This document shows, piece by piece, positions 33,016-41,520 of a stretch of DNA of 64,000 bases (the first letter of the stretch is position 1; every line of letters begins with the position of its first letter). Below the pieces are notes generated by a model. It was not told the DNA's origin, made no database searches, and saw nothing but the letters and a program-made list of their open reading frames with translations. Origin of the DNA: Fibrobacterota bacterium (GTDB lineage: Bacteria; Fibrobacterota; Chitinivibrionia; Chitinivibrionales; FEN-1185). A program made the position numbers and the translations under genes. The stretch is from contig PLWQ01000019.1 of NCBI GenBank assembly GCA_003165595.1, forward strand, positions 61,399 to 125,398, read 5' to 3'.

Positions 33016-33954
33016 ATGCAAACCGTCGAATGGATCAACAAGAACATACCGCCCATCGCCGACAAGCTGGAACGGGGCGTTCTCAACGGATTCTCCGCCG
33101 AAGGCGAAGAAGGGCTCGATTTGTCGGGAAGGAACACCATATACGAGGTGCTCAACGACATTCTCGCCGTGCTGTTTCCGGGATTTTACAGCAAAGACAA
33201 GGTGCTCAGGAAGGAGATGAATTTCTATCTGGGCGACATGCTGCGGCATATCAGCCTGCGGCTCGTGAGAGTGATGACGGAGATCCTCAAGTATCATTGC
33301 AAGAAGAAGGACGGTTGCGACGACTGCACGTGCGAGGAGCGCGCGCAGAAATCGCTTGAGACGATCATCGAATCGCTTCCGTCGATCCGTGCGATGCTGT
33401 TTGAAGACGTCAAAGCCGCCTACGCCGGCGATCCCGCCGCCACCTGCCTCGAGGAGATCATTCTGAGTTACCCCTGCATCGAGGCGATCGCCACGTACCG
33501 CATCGCGAATCTGCTGTACAGACTGGAAGTGCCGTTTGTGCCGCGGATCATGACCGAGCACGCCCATTCGAGGACCGGCATCGATATCCACCCGGGCGCA
33601 ACCATAGCGCCGGGGTTCTTTATCGATCACGGCACGGGCACGGTTATCGGCGAGACCACGTCAATAGGGAAGAACGTACGGCTGTACCAGGGCGTGACTC
33701 TCGGCGCGGTATCGCCTTTCGACAAGCAGGGAAATCCCAAACGCGGAATCAAACGCCATCCGACCATTGAGGATGAAGTGATCATCTATGCAAACGCGAC
33801 GATTCTCGGAGGTGAGACGGTTATCGGCAAGGGCGCAATTATCGGCGGCAACACCTGGATCACGAGGTCGGTGCCTCCGGGCGCGGTGGTGTACAAGGGG
33901 CAGGAGGATGAACGAAGGTCGAAAAGTTCAGAAGTTGAAAGTGGGAAAGGCTAA
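33016..33954 (+). CDS. cysE: serine O-acetyltransferase (CysE/EpsC type)
   Basis: 312 residues. The N-terminal helical part (about 1-170) includes a small Cys cluster CKKKDGCDDCTCEE near residue 95-110. A left-handed beta-helix follows: GIDIHPGATIAPGFFIDHGTGTVIGE, then VRLYQGVTLGAVS, and GGNTWITRSVPPGAVVYKG. It acetylates serine for cysteine synthesis. The last 14 residues (ERRSKSSEVESGKG) are translated from an AAGTTGAAAG-type repeat that runs past the natural domain end. ATG chosen by domain start; a 200-base gap after metA holds no other gene. Confidence 0.9.
   Translation: MQTVEWINKNIPPIADKLERGVLNGFSAEGEEGLDLSGRNTIYEVLNDILAVLFPGFYSKDKVLRKEMNFYLGDMLRHISLRLVRVMTEILKYHCKKKDGCDDCTCEERAQKSLETIIESLPSIRAMLFEDVKAAYAGDPAATCLEEIILSYPCIEAIATYRIANLLYRLEVPFVPRIMTEHAHSRTGIDIHPGATIAPGFFIDHGTGTVIGETTSIGKNVRLYQGVTLGAVSPFDKQGNPKRGIKRHPTIEDEVIIYANATILGGETVIGKGAIIGGNTWITRSVPPGAVVYKGQEDERRSKSSEVESGKG
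33912..33950. repeat. AAGTTGAAAG-type repeat inside the cysE 3-prime end
   Basis: GAAAAGTTCAGAAGTTGAAAGTGGGAAAGG repeats a short AAGTT(G/C)A unit and resembles, in the same sense as the minus strand of 1696-1735, the periodic spacer found there. It encodes the last residues of CysE. Confidence 0.45.
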
Positions 33955-34353
33955 GTGGAAGTCAATCTGCTATGATGCCGCTCGATAGCCTGTCGCTCGC
34001 AGCGCTTTCGGAATGCGACACGGTCAATCTGCTGCGGTTCCAGCCGGTGATGCGGGACCGGGGCTCACATTTTGTCGAAGAAAATGTTTCGCGCTGCCGG
34101 GCGCGCCGTTGCGCCTGCCGTGCGTACCTTTAAGAGCCCCGGCGCCACGCGGCATGGGTTTGGAAGACGGGGCTGCGGATTGCCGAACGGGTGCAGCGAT
34201 TTCAAGATAAGGATTTGAGCGCCCCGCTGCAATAGCAAAATAACAAAAGCGCCGACCTCGCCCCGACCCCGCTCCTGAAGTGAGAAGGGCACGGTTTGTT
34301 CTTTAGGCACCTCTCAGGACCGAAATAAAGCCTCGGCCCTTAGCCGTGGTTGT
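33955..34353. other. intergenic gap, no supported gene
   Basis: 399 bases between cysE and the convergent sugar-isomerase-like gene. A 53-codon frame (33972-34133, starting MMPLDSLSLAALSECDTV) is open, but it lacks a ribosome site and a recognisable family. No clear terminator; short GC-rich inverted pieces only. Confidence 0.5.
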
Positions 34354-35565
34354 TTACAAACGAAAGTTGGTAATGGGAACAAATGCCGTTTGAATCCCGT
34401 TTACAAAGCAACCGATGGTGTAGGAGCCCGGCGCAATGTGACGCAGATCAAGCGACACGCTTCCTCTGCCCGCCGGTGATGTGACCGAAGTAATCCTGCC
34501 CATGTACCGGCCTCTGCTGTCTAAAAGCCGGAACCAAAGCGTTGCAGCCGCGGACACGGAATAGGAAATTTCGGCGCACCCGGCAAAGCTACGCACAAGA
34601 ACAAATTGATTATTGAGATTCGCACGCACGCCGGTTCCCGCAATGCCGGTTGTTTGACTCACTGCCGAGCGAACCTCAGCCAGGTATTTCGGCACCACAA
34701 CAAGCGGATCGCCGGACAGTGCCTCGATGAGCAAATACCCCTGAAACGAACTGTTGCGCGCAAGCTGGATCACGGCCGGTAGGGTGGTCTCCACATTTTG
34801 CTTGAGGAGAAAATTGGTCGCATAGGGCAAGGCTTTCGCAAGATCGGCGTCCAGGTTTGTGGTGGTGAACGATCCCGTATCCAGCAGAACCCCGAAATTG
34901 TCGGAATTGACAAGCGTGCAAAGTTCGATGATCTGGTCCGCCGTTTGAAGCATGTCGTTGTGGTTCTGCACGATCACTTTCACGCCAAGCGGCTTGCCGT
35001 AGTCCGCGCATTGACGGATGCTGTCGGCAATCCAGGCTGCAACCTCATCCCATTTCGTTTCGTATCCGGCCGGCATGTTGCCGCTAAAGACGCGAATTGC
35101 CGGCGCGCCCATTTTGACCGCAACGTCGATCCATTTTTGCACAAGCGCAACATCATTCGCCCTGCCCTGCGCATCGGCGTTGCCGAAATTATTGTTTACG
35201 CCCGTGCCGCTTATTGCAATGCCCAGATCAAGGGCTTTTGTTTTGAAAGCGGCAATTGCCGCGTCCGTGGGAACCGTCGGATAGCCGGGAAAGTAGTATC
35301 CCTGGGCATCGATTGCATCAAACTTGTTATTGGCGCAGAAGTCGAGCGCGTCGGCGAGGGTCATCTGGGGATTGGTTCCGGTAAGCTGCGCGTTGAACGA
35401 ATAGCAATTCAGACTGATCCTGTAGGGTCCTTCATATCCGGCAGTTGCGAGCTGCCTTGCATCGGATTGGGAGTGAAACACGTGAATTCCCGCTGCCACG
35501 CCGCATGCCGACAAGGCGGCATCTTTGATGAATGTTCTTCGATTGATTTCTGATAGCATCGGCAT
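34354..35565 (-). CDS. exported sugar phosphate isomerase/epimerase-like protein with C-terminal sorting-like domain
   Basis: 403 residues. A twin-arginine-like signal (NRRTFIKDAALSACGVAAG) leads into an AP-endonuclease-2/xylose-isomerase-like TIM barrel (about 45-290): LADALDFCANNKFDAIDAQGY, GAPAIRVFSGN, VIVQNHNDML and GVLLDTGSF carry the Glu/His/Asp pattern of the family. Residues 320-403 form a beta domain with LLDSRGRYMGRITS and LDLRHIAPGSYTIG, like type IX or Por-type C-terminal sorting domains. Likely exported folded. Substrate unknown. Confidence 0.8.
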   Translation of the reverse strand: MPMLSEINRRTFIKDAALSACGVAAGIHVFHSQSDARQLATAGYEGPYRISLNCYSFNAQLTGTNPQMTLADALDFCANNKFDAIDAQGYYFPGYPTVPTDAAIAAFKTKALDLGIAISGTGVNNNFGNADAQGRANDVALVQKWIDVAVKMGAPAIRVFSGNMPAGYETKWDEVAAWIADSIRQCADYGKPLGVKVIVQNHNDMLQTADQIIELCTLVNSDNFGVLLDTGSFTTTNLDADLAKALPYATNFLLKQNVETTLPAVIQLARNSSFQGYLLIEALSGDPLVVVPKYLAEVRSAVSQTTGIAGTGVRANLNNQFVLVRSFAGCAEISYSVSAAATLWFRLLDSRGRYMGRITSVTSPAGRGSVSLDLRHIAPGSYTIGCFVNGIQTAFVPITNFRL

Positions 35566-35893
35566 CTCGTTTGTTGTTTGTTTTGAGCGGGAAAGTATAC
35601 AGGTAATATATCATAAAAACACGAGGTGGGATTCATTTTTTGGAAGAAGTGGGAGCGGTACAGTCCTGCCAAGTCGTAATCAGATACTCGTATTCAGCCA
35701 TCTTCTCCGGTGCCCCCTCAGGGGGACAGGGGGCGAGGGATACGGCGTGATGGATCATCAGGTCTTGGCATGGAATATGCTGCTATTTGGGGTTAGGAGC
35801 TGCTTGCCGCGGCGAGTAGGGCCGAAGTGAAGCAGCCCGGCTTGTGTTTTGCGCCCTTAATCTAATCACGTCTGAGTTTGGAGGGAGTTTATT
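35566..35893. other. intergenic gap with a CCCCCTCAGGGGG palindrome
   Basis: 328 bases between divergent genes. CCCCC-TCA-GGGGG (35713-35725) is embedded in GGTGCCCCCTCAGGGGGAC, followed by AGGGGGCGAGGG, a common intergenic palindrome type. GGAGGGAG near 35880 is the ribosome site of the next gene. No gene seen. Confidence 0.55.
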
Positions 35894-36271
35894 ATGAATC
35901 CTACGCAGTTACCTCTCCTGGTTGAAGGAATCTTGATCTTGATAGCCGGAACCTTTGGATTTATTCTGGGCAGGGCAGGAAGACCCTACGGCAAGGTGAA
36001 ACTCGCGGTTCACCTGTTTTTCGTTCTTTGGTTCGCCGTGGGTTATGGCTTCATAGCGTACGCGATTCTTACAAAGGGTAGTGCAACAATGGGAATTCTG
36101 GTCCCGGTCACCGTAATGGGTTTGGCGATTTTGACCCAACTGGTTACCGGAATCCTGATGCTGGCTTCCAAGAAAGCAGAAAAGGCGATTCCGAAGATCC
36201 ACATTGTATCGGCAAGCTTGCTGGTTGCGTCTGATATCTGTGCATTCTTCATGGCAGGGCTCCGTCCATAA
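35894..36271 (+). CDS. small four-helix membrane protein
   Basis: 125 residues with four predicted membrane helices: about 8-26 (LLVEGILILIAGTFGFIL), 35-58, 65-90 and 102-122. Small basic loops (GRAGRPYGKVK, KKAEKAIPK) lie between helices 1/2 and 3/4. A GGAGGGAG site precedes the ATG at good distance, so the gene is credible. I do not recognise a named family, and no functional residue stands out. Confidence 0.75.
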   Translation: MNPTQLPLLVEGILILIAGTFGFILGRAGRPYGKVKLAVHLFFVLWFAVGYGFIAYAILTKGSATMGILVPVTVMGLAILTQLVTGILMLASKKAEKAIPKIHIVSASLLVASDICAFFMAGLRP

Positions 36272-36786
36272 GGAATGTTTCGGTGATACAGGGCACCGGT
36301 GCGATTCTTCCCAGCTCCGTATTGTGGCCAGCCCCGGGTTTTGCCGGAGCGCTGCACGCCGCCTGTCCAGGCCACCGTGGAAGGCTTACCATGCAACTTC
36401 GAGGTACTTGAAGGCGTGGAAAACCTGCTCCCGAAAAACCGGCCTTTCTTACGCTTCTAATCAAAGCCACGACCTGTATTCTCCGATTTGCCTAAGGTGG
36501 CCGGAGATATCTATATTTTTCCTCGAAACAGTTCGCAATGTGGAAGGCGGCGACGCTTCGAAGTACCCGAAGGGGTAAAGCGGGAAAGCGGGGAAACAAG
36601 TGAGCGTATGTAAATGAGCTCTCTTTCGCCCACCTGCCCGCGAAAAACAATTTGCCCGCTCCTAATCCTAAAAGGAGGAGTAAGACAGGTTGCCCCGCTA
36701 CATGCGAATGTTTTTTTTCATATCATATGCAATTGGCATAATACTCTTTCGAGATTTTCCTAATCTAACATTTTAAAGGGGGGTCA
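36272..36786. other. intergenic gap, no supported gene
   Basis: 515 bases. CTCCT...AGGAG arms near 36659-36680 could form a small hairpin. The last 90 bases are AT-rich (T-run, CATATCATATG, GGCATAATACT) and probably hold the promoter of the following secreted-protein gene, without a clear -35. No open frame with a ribosome site is convincing. Confidence 0.45.
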
Positions 36787-37749
36787 ATGCTTCACAAATG
36801 TTTCCTTGCACTAGCAGCGCTCGGCCTGGCAACGTTCCTCATGGCTGCCATGCCGGCCAATTATCTGGGCACGGTGTTTACAGGCGATACTCTCAAAGGC
36901 CATCCCCAGCATCTTCCCGGCGACATCCATATGGCCTATTTCGACGAAGGGGCCGACGGCGTGGCTTTTCACTACATGTTCGGGTACCAGGGCGACTGCA
37001 GCATTCGAACGGGCCACACGGGCACAACCGTGCCCATGCAGTCGTTTCAGGCGTGGAGGGACTTTCTTTCCGGACCCACCGGCGGCATCAACGATACCGA
37101 CGTGAAGCACGCCAATGTCTGCTACCTCGGCTGGACGGAAAACAAGAACGGAGACTGGGAATGGATGAATTATACCGTGCACGTGGATACGGCGGGCACC
37201 TACAGCCTCCAGATTCATGAATCGGATGCGAAATATCCTAATCTCGTCAGGGTGACTTTTAGCGGCGTCGCCACCGACTCCGTGGTGAACATGGCGCTCA
37301 GCATAGATTCTCCCGGGGATCTTGAGATATATCATGACTGGAAGTGGGACGATACTCCCAATAAGATCGTGCTCGACACCGGGATGTACGTCCTCAATGT
37401 TAACCTGGACGTAGGCAACTGGAACTTGGCCACCATGAGGTTCAAGCTTGTCACGCCGGCCAAAGGCATTGTGATGCCCAGGGTGATAAGTCCGAATTCG
37501 GCGCAGTTGTCGGCAGGTCTTGTGGGAAACCACCTGGCTGTCTGTTACGATTTGAAGGAGCCCGGCCGCACCACGCTGTCGGTGTTCGATTGCGCCGGCA
37601 GAATGCTGCTGCCGGCCATTGAGGGCAGCGGGTCGTCCGGAAGCCACACACAGACTATTGCCCTGAGCCATTGCGGCCCGGGCGTGCACTTTGTGAGGCT
37701 TGACCAGAATGGGGTGTCGCGGGTGAAATCGTTTTTTATCACTCGTTAG
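36787..37749 (+). CDS. secreted protein with C-terminal sorting-like domain
   Basis: 320 residues. A signal peptide (about 1-21) leads to a beta-rich region (25-225) reminiscent of carbohydrate-binding or jelly-roll modules: WMNYTVHVDTAGTYSLQIHESD, then VNMALSIDSPGD and LDTGMYVLNVNLDVGNWNLATMRF follow the rhythm of CBM6-like domains. A C-terminal domain (240-320) has LSVFDCAGRMLLPAI and HFVRLDQNGVSRVKSFFITR, typical of type A secretion tails. AAAGGGGGG precedes the ATG. Cell-surface or secreted glycan binding is an inference. Confidence 0.75.
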   Translation: MLHKCFLALAALGLATFLMAAMPANYLGTVFTGDTLKGHPQHLPGDIHMAYFDEGADGVAFHYMFGYQGDCSIRTGHTGTTVPMQSFQAWRDFLSGPTGGINDTDVKHANVCYLGWTENKNGDWEWMNYTVHVDTAGTYSLQIHESDAKYPNLVRVTFSGVATDSVVNMALSIDSPGDLEIYHDWKWDDTPNKIVLDTGMYVLNVNLDVGNWNLATMRFKLVTPAKGIVMPRVISPNSAQLSAGLVGNHLAVCYDLKEPGRTTLSVFDCAGRMLLPAIEGSGSSGSHTQTIALSHCGPGVHFVRLDQNGVSRVKSFFITR

Positions 37750-38238
37750 CCTTGCATAGAATAATAGGGACTCGGGGGTTACCCGGCGCACTGCGCCGGG
37801 CCGGCCTCTCTCCAGGCCACCCCTTCCTCGATTTCGGATCGAGGTTTGTCGATCCATTTCGCACGTGCGCCTATTGGCCAGGCACGTAGCGAACCCCTCT
37901 ATTTGTTACATCCAACGAACTTGACCAAAGGTAGAAGATGATCGTTGTATGTACAAGTAGGTTGCCATGATTGCTACGGTTACTGTATGGAGCAAGTGAG
38001 GGGAGGCTTAACGCGAGAAAAGCCGGAATACCTGGCGGACTGGCCGGAACTTGAAGTCACGCTAATCGAGCGCTTTGTACCAGAACCGAGACGCATGCCG
38101 ATTTGGAATGAATTTCGTACTTTGCGGAGGGATTGTGGAAATTTGCGGGAGGATAGCATTCGGGTAGCTGGTGGGCATTTGGGCGCTAGCAATTGAGAAT
38201 ACGCGCGAGTAACCTGATTGCCATCCGTGGCAAGCAAT
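37750..38238. repeat. intergenic gap with a cluster of hairpins
   Basis: Three hairpins follow the stop of the secreted protein: CCCGGCGC/GCGCCGGG (37782-37800), GGCCT/AGGCC (37803-37818) and CCTCGAT/ATCGAGG with a TTCGG loop (37826-37844). They may serve as a terminator or belong to a dispersed repeat. The rest, to the convergent methyltransferase gene, has an 83-codon open frame (37945-38196) without support. Confidence 0.55.
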
Positions 38239-39207
38239 CTAAGATAGGATATTTCCAAAACGAAATTTACTTGCTTGGAGATATTCGCTTTCGGATTCAA
38301 TAGCAATCCATTTTCTTCTTAGTCGTTCCGATACCCAGCCTGTTGTGTTCGATCCCGCAAAAGGATCCAATACAATATCATTCATATCGGTTGTGAGCTT
38401 AACAAAAAACTCAGGCAATGCAGCAGGAAACCGAGCTGGATGAATTTTGATTCCTTGCTCCTTACACGCAACTGTGTATTTGTCGTTTGCTGTATTATTT
38501 CCGAACTTCAGCATATCGCTCGGGAGGCATTCTTCTTCTATTACATTTGGTGGAATTGACCCGCCAGATTCAATTTTTTTGAAACTTTCCCTGATTGCAT
38601 GTCCAGAAGGTCTTACGGTTTCCCTAAGGCCTCTCTGATTCAGTCTGATCATATCTGCACTATAAGGTTTTAGCACTTTTGTATTATCTGCTTTAGGGTG
38701 AGGTGTTTTTGACAACCACCAGACATATTCTACCGCTTCCTTAATTCGCTCTCTTCTTACTGTCACCCATTCGGCAGGAACCGGCATTTTTGCTGGATTG
38801 TACCAAAAGCATTCTTGAGCAAGATAGAAACCTATTTCTTCTACTAATCTTATAAGCAATTTGAAATGATAAAGAGATTTTGTTGGTTCCCCTTTGTTGT
38901 AGCTTCCGCCAATATTTAAAATAAAACTTCCATCGTCCTTTAAAACCCGATGAATATTCTCTGCAAAAGGGAGAAACCAATCTACATAATCTTTTTTGTC
39001 TGCATTACCATATTCTTTTTTGAAATGCAAAGCATAAGGTGGCGAAGTAATAACTGAATTAATGCTTTTTTCAGGTAATTCCCTCAAAACATCAAGTGAA
39101 TTTGCATGATAGGCAATTCCAAATTCGGTCTTGTAATATGCTTGATAGCTATGAAGCAATTCCTCATGCGTTGGATATTCAAATTGTAAGGCCTGTTGCG
39201 TAGCCAT
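38239..39207 (-). CDS. site-specific DNA methyltransferase (N4-cytosine/N6-adenine, beta class)
   Basis: 322 residues. The catalytic motif TSPPY (residues 54-58) precedes the SAM motif [11 protein letters not shown] (about 280-290), the beta-class order; TSPPY is most often seen in N4-cytosine enzymes. The target-recognition region lies between. It protects host DNA against the nuclease encoded divergently next door. Codon usage and base composition are clearly more AT-rich than the surroundings, suggesting recent transfer. Recognition sequence unknown. Confidence 0.9.
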   Translation of the reverse strand: MATQQALQFEYPTHEELLHSYQAYYKTEFGIAYHANSLDVLRELPEKSINSVITSPPYALHFKKEYGNADKKDYVDWFLPFAENIHRVLKDDGSFILNIGGSYNKGEPTKSLYHFKLLIRLVEEIGFYLAQECFWYNPAKMPVPAEWVTVRRERIKEAVEYVWWLSKTPHPKADNTKVLKPYSADMIRLNQRGLRETVRPSGHAIRESFKKIESGGSIPPNVIEEECLPSDMLKFGNNTANDKYTVACKEQGIKIHPARFPAALPEFFVKLTTDMNDIVLDPFAGSNTTGWVSERLRRKWIAIESESEYLQASKFRFGNILS

Positions 39208-39241
39208 TAAGCCCTCTCATTTACGAGCGTTCATTGCCCCA

Positions 39242-39259
39242 ATACCGGGAAAACGGTAT
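39242..39259. promoter_or_regulatory. operator-like palindrome ATACCG-N6-CGGTAT
   Basis: A perfect 6-bp inverted repeat with a six-base spacer, near the methyltransferase start in the divergent region of the restriction-modification cassette. A candidate site for the small HTH protein encoded alongside. Confidence 0.45.
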
Positions 39260-39266
39260 ATTATAA

Positions 39267-39288
39267 AACCAGTTTTAATATACTGGTT
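39267..39288. promoter_or_regulatory. operator-like palindrome AACCAGT-N8-ACTGGTT
   Basis: A perfect 7-bp inverted repeat with an AT spacer. A plus-strand TATAAT (39303-39308) and a minus-strand TATAAT just left of it bracket the palindrome, so a protein bound here could switch between nuclease and methyltransferase transcription, as in C-protein controlled systems. Confidence 0.5.
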
Positions 39289-39341
39289 CTAGAAGACCTT
39301 AATATAATATAACACATTTGGTTGTCAGCGTCAACATATTT

Positions 39342-39575
39342 ATGACAAAAATCCTCATTGAAACTGAAGATTGGATTTCCCTTGCGGAAGCTGCTCGTAT
39401 TCGAGGTATTTCACGCCAAGGTATATCCAATCTGGTTAATCGGGGCAGACTCCCTTGTTTGCGAATTTCAAATGCCATATTTGTGCAACGTTCGGTTATT
39501 CAAGACTTTACCGAACTTCCACCAGGAAGAAAATCTTCTAAGAAGGGAAAATCATGTCAAGATCCGAGGAAATAG
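39342..39575 (+). CDS. small helix-turn-helix regulator of the restriction-modification cassette
   Basis: 77 residues. WISLAEAARIRGISRQGISN is a clear helix-turn-helix of the excisionase/MerR-like type, followed by LVNRGRLPCLRISNAIFVQR, the wing seen in DNA-binding domains of the Xis or HTH_17 group. It overlaps the nuclease gene by 22 bases, and its promoter region holds two palindromes, so it probably plays the controller role. A Lys-rich tail (GRKSSKKGKS) ends it. ATG chosen at MTKILIE; an upstream GTG/ATG in frame is less likely. Confidence 0.75.
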   Translation: MTKILIETEDWISLAEAARIRGISRQGISNLVNRGRLPCLRISNAIFVQRSVIQDFTELPPGRKSSKKGKSCQDPRK

Positions 39576-40243
39576 CTTCATTTCTGGAGAATTGCTCTGA
39601 AAGTGAACGTCGATGGATTTTTGACTACTTACGGAAGAAATATTCAATTCATCCAATTGAAAAAAAACTGAATGTTTCAGCTGAAGTGATATTGGAAGCG
39701 ATTGATCGTGCCAGCGATCTTACAATTCGTGGCATTCGGGGGATAATTGCCGAAGCATCTTTCAAACAGTACGTTCTCAATTCCTTGAATGATTGGTCAG
39801 ATGTAACCAAACCCGGAGATATTCCATATGATTATTTATTAACAAAAAACAACAAGCAGGTACGCATTCAAGTAAAAATGCAGCGTTTAAAGGCACACCT
39901 TCCAATGATGGCAAATGAAGGATATCGAATTCTTTCTGCTGATAAATTTGTGGTGGAAACTCAGCGTACCCGAGGCGGCAAAGATAAAAAATCAAATTCC
40001 GATACTCGACCATATCATTTTGGTGAATTTGATATTCTGGCGGTATCAATGCAGCCGTCAACAGGAAATTGGAACGAATTTCTTTATACCGTTTCATCTT
40101 GGCTACTTCCAAGAAAAGAAAACAAAAAACTTCTTCTTAAATTCCAGCCGGTTCCAAAGCAACCAAACGACGAATGGACTGATAACATCCTTCTATGTTT
40201 TGATTGGTTTTTCTCTGGCAAAAAGAAAAGAATTTCCGTTTAG
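39554..40243 (+). CDS. putative type II restriction endonuclease
   Basis: 229 residues. I infer the function from context and a PD-(D/E)XK-like pattern: Asp93 in GDIPYDYLL and Gln106-Val-Lys108 in VRIQVKMQ, with Glu68 in IIAEASFK as the preceding acidic residue. The N-terminus (about 1-50) is helical. AGAAGGG precedes the ATG. It is convergent with nothing, follows the controller with overlap, and lies divergent to the methyltransferase. Same AT-rich composition as its partners. Specificity unknown. Confidence 0.75.
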   Translation: MSRSEEIASFLENCSESERRWIFDYLRKKYSIHPIEKKLNVSAEVILEAIDRASDLTIRGIRGIIAEASFKQYVLNSLNDWSDVTKPGDIPYDYLLTKNNKQVRIQVKMQRLKAHLPMMANEGYRILSADKFVVETQRTRGGKDKKSNSDTRPYHFGEFDILAVSMQPSTGNWNEFLYTVSSWLLPRKENKKLLLKFQPVPKQPNDEWTDNILLCFDWFFSGKKKRISV

Positions 40244-40247
40244 CTAG

Positions 40248-40272
40248 GTATCCTTGCTTCCTGCAAGGATAC
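40248..40272. terminator. hairpin after the restriction cassette
   Basis: GTATCCTTGC-TTCCT-GCAAGGATAC, a perfect 10-bp stem right after the nuclease stop. No T-run follows, so termination may be weak. Nearby AATACGCGCGTATT (from about 40280) is a second perfect palindrome. Confidence 0.55.
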
Positions 40273-40420
40273 TTGACATAATACGCGCGTATTCAAAAAC
40301 AAATGCGCCCAAACGATCCACCAACACAAGTAGCCGCGCCATGCATCGAATAGCGCCCCATAAATGCAGCGAAAGAAAAGGTCAAAATGAAGTCACCATC
40401 TGCTGCAAAGGCTCCGTAAA

Positions 40421-41164
40421 ATGGCATTCGACCCAAACAACAATGTTGTTAAACTCTGTGTTCAAGGTATGGACATGGAAGGAAAAGGCAAACCTGAAGA
40501 GGCAAGCAGACTATTTCTTCTAGCCTGGAACGAAGCGACAAACGACTTTGAAAGATTTATTGCTGCTCATTATGTGGCTCGACATCAAGCAAATGTTTCC
40601 GGCAAATTAAAGTGGCTGGAAACAGCTTTGCAATTTGCATCAAGAATAGATGATGACACTGTTAAGGGTGCTTTTCCTTCTCTATATTCGAACATTGCAA
40701 AATGCTATGAAGACTCCGGCGACCTAGTCAACGCAAAAAAGAATTATGAAATAGCAATTTCCTTCACGGGCAAACTCACTGACAGCGGTCCCTTTTATCA
40801 CGGGACAAAAGCAGATTTGCAGATTGGCGATTTGCTAACGGCAGGGAGCAGGTCTAATTACAACCCGGAAGTCACAATGAATCACACTTATTTCACAGCC
40901 TTGGTTAATGGTGCGGGACTTGCTGCGGCATTAGCTAAAGGTGATGGACGTGAACGTGTTTATATAGTTGAACCGACAGGGAGCTTTGAAAGTGACCCGA
41001 ACGTTACAGACAAGAAATTTCCTGGCAATCCGACACGTTCCTATCGCACCCAAGCACCACTGAAAATCGTTGGCGAAGTAACAGATTGGGTGAGACAAAC
41101 ACCCGAGCAACTCCAAAAATGGCGCGACAGGTTGGCGAATGCCAAAGGCGAAATTATCAACTAA
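40421..41164 (+). CDS. arr: TPR domain-rifampin ADP-ribosyltransferase (Arr) fusion
   Basis: 247 residues. Residues 1-120 are helical repeats (AAHYVARHQANVSGKLKWLETAL, NIAKCYEDSGDLVNAKKNYEIAI read as TPR-like). Residues 123-225 are a full Arr domain: GPFYHGTKADLQIGDLLTAG, MNHTYFTALVNGA, RVYIVEPTGSFESDPN and FPGNPTRSYRTQAPLKIVGE. The catalytic positions match His128, Tyr157 and Asp192. Arr transfers ADP-ribose from NAD to rifampin. Typical Arr is about 140 residues, so the added N-terminal repeat domain is unusual and may change target or partner. It lies just after the restriction cassette. Confidence 0.88.
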   Translation: MAFDPNNNVVKLCVQGMDMEGKGKPEEASRLFLLAWNEATNDFERFIAAHYVARHQANVSGKLKWLETALQFASRIDDDTVKGAFPSLYSNIAKCYEDSGDLVNAKKNYEIAISFTGKLTDSGPFYHGTKADLQIGDLLTAGSRSNYNPEVTMNHTYFTALVNGAGLAAALAKGDGRERVYIVEPTGSFESDPNVTDKKFPGNPTRSYRTQAPLKIVGEVTDWVRQTPEQLQKWRDRLANAKGEIIN

Positions 41165-41316
41165 TTTTACCTTTACTCAAAACCGCCCACCAGAGCGAAG
41201 AAAGCCGCCACCGGAAAAGGGAGAGAAAGAGCAGCACGCCTAAGAGTGCCGCAAAAATGCGGCGAAGAACAAATCAACCAGTTACCTGTTGGCCGGTCGG
41301 AACCAAGAGAAATACG

Positions 41317-41520
41317 ATGGCGCTTCCCAAAATAGAAGCTAAGAGAAATATGGCTAAAGCAAGAGTCAGCAGATCCGCGGAAGGCGTGGCCGCGATGCGT
41401 GCGATTGAGATGCGCAAACCTGAAGCCGATCGCATCAGCGAAAGTGTGCAGGGTCAAGAGCTAAGCTGGATGTCAGCCTTCCAACAGGGCCTGGGAGTAA
41501 ATGAGAACGCCGGTGACTGA
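41317..41520 (+). pseudogene. possible N-terminal remnant of a SAM-dependent methyltransferase
   Basis: The frame MAKARVSRSAEGVAAMRAIE followed by MRKPEADRI resembles the start of the TIGR00027/LCM-like methyltransferases, but homology stops after about 45 residues and the frame ends 27 codons later without any SAM motif. It overlaps the DUF1737-like gene on the other strand. Probably a decayed fragment; a chance match is possible. Confidence 0.3.

Noticed and set aside
33972-34133. 53-codon frame after cysE
   Set aside because: Two ATGs but no ribosome site or homologous family; Cys/Arg-rich end looks like translated GC-rich spacer.
37945-38196. 83-codon open frame beginning MYVQVGCHDCYGYCMEQV
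   Set aside because: No ribosome site, no known family, lies in a repeat-bearing gap; not enough to call a gene.
40254-40523. 89-codon frame between the restriction cassette and arr
   Set aside because: It overlaps the arr start in another frame and has no signal or family.
40280-41320. Integron gene cassette (attC) around arr
   Set aside because: arr is a frequent cassette gene, but no pair of GTTRRRY/RYYYAAC boxes with an attC-like palindrome could be found on either side.
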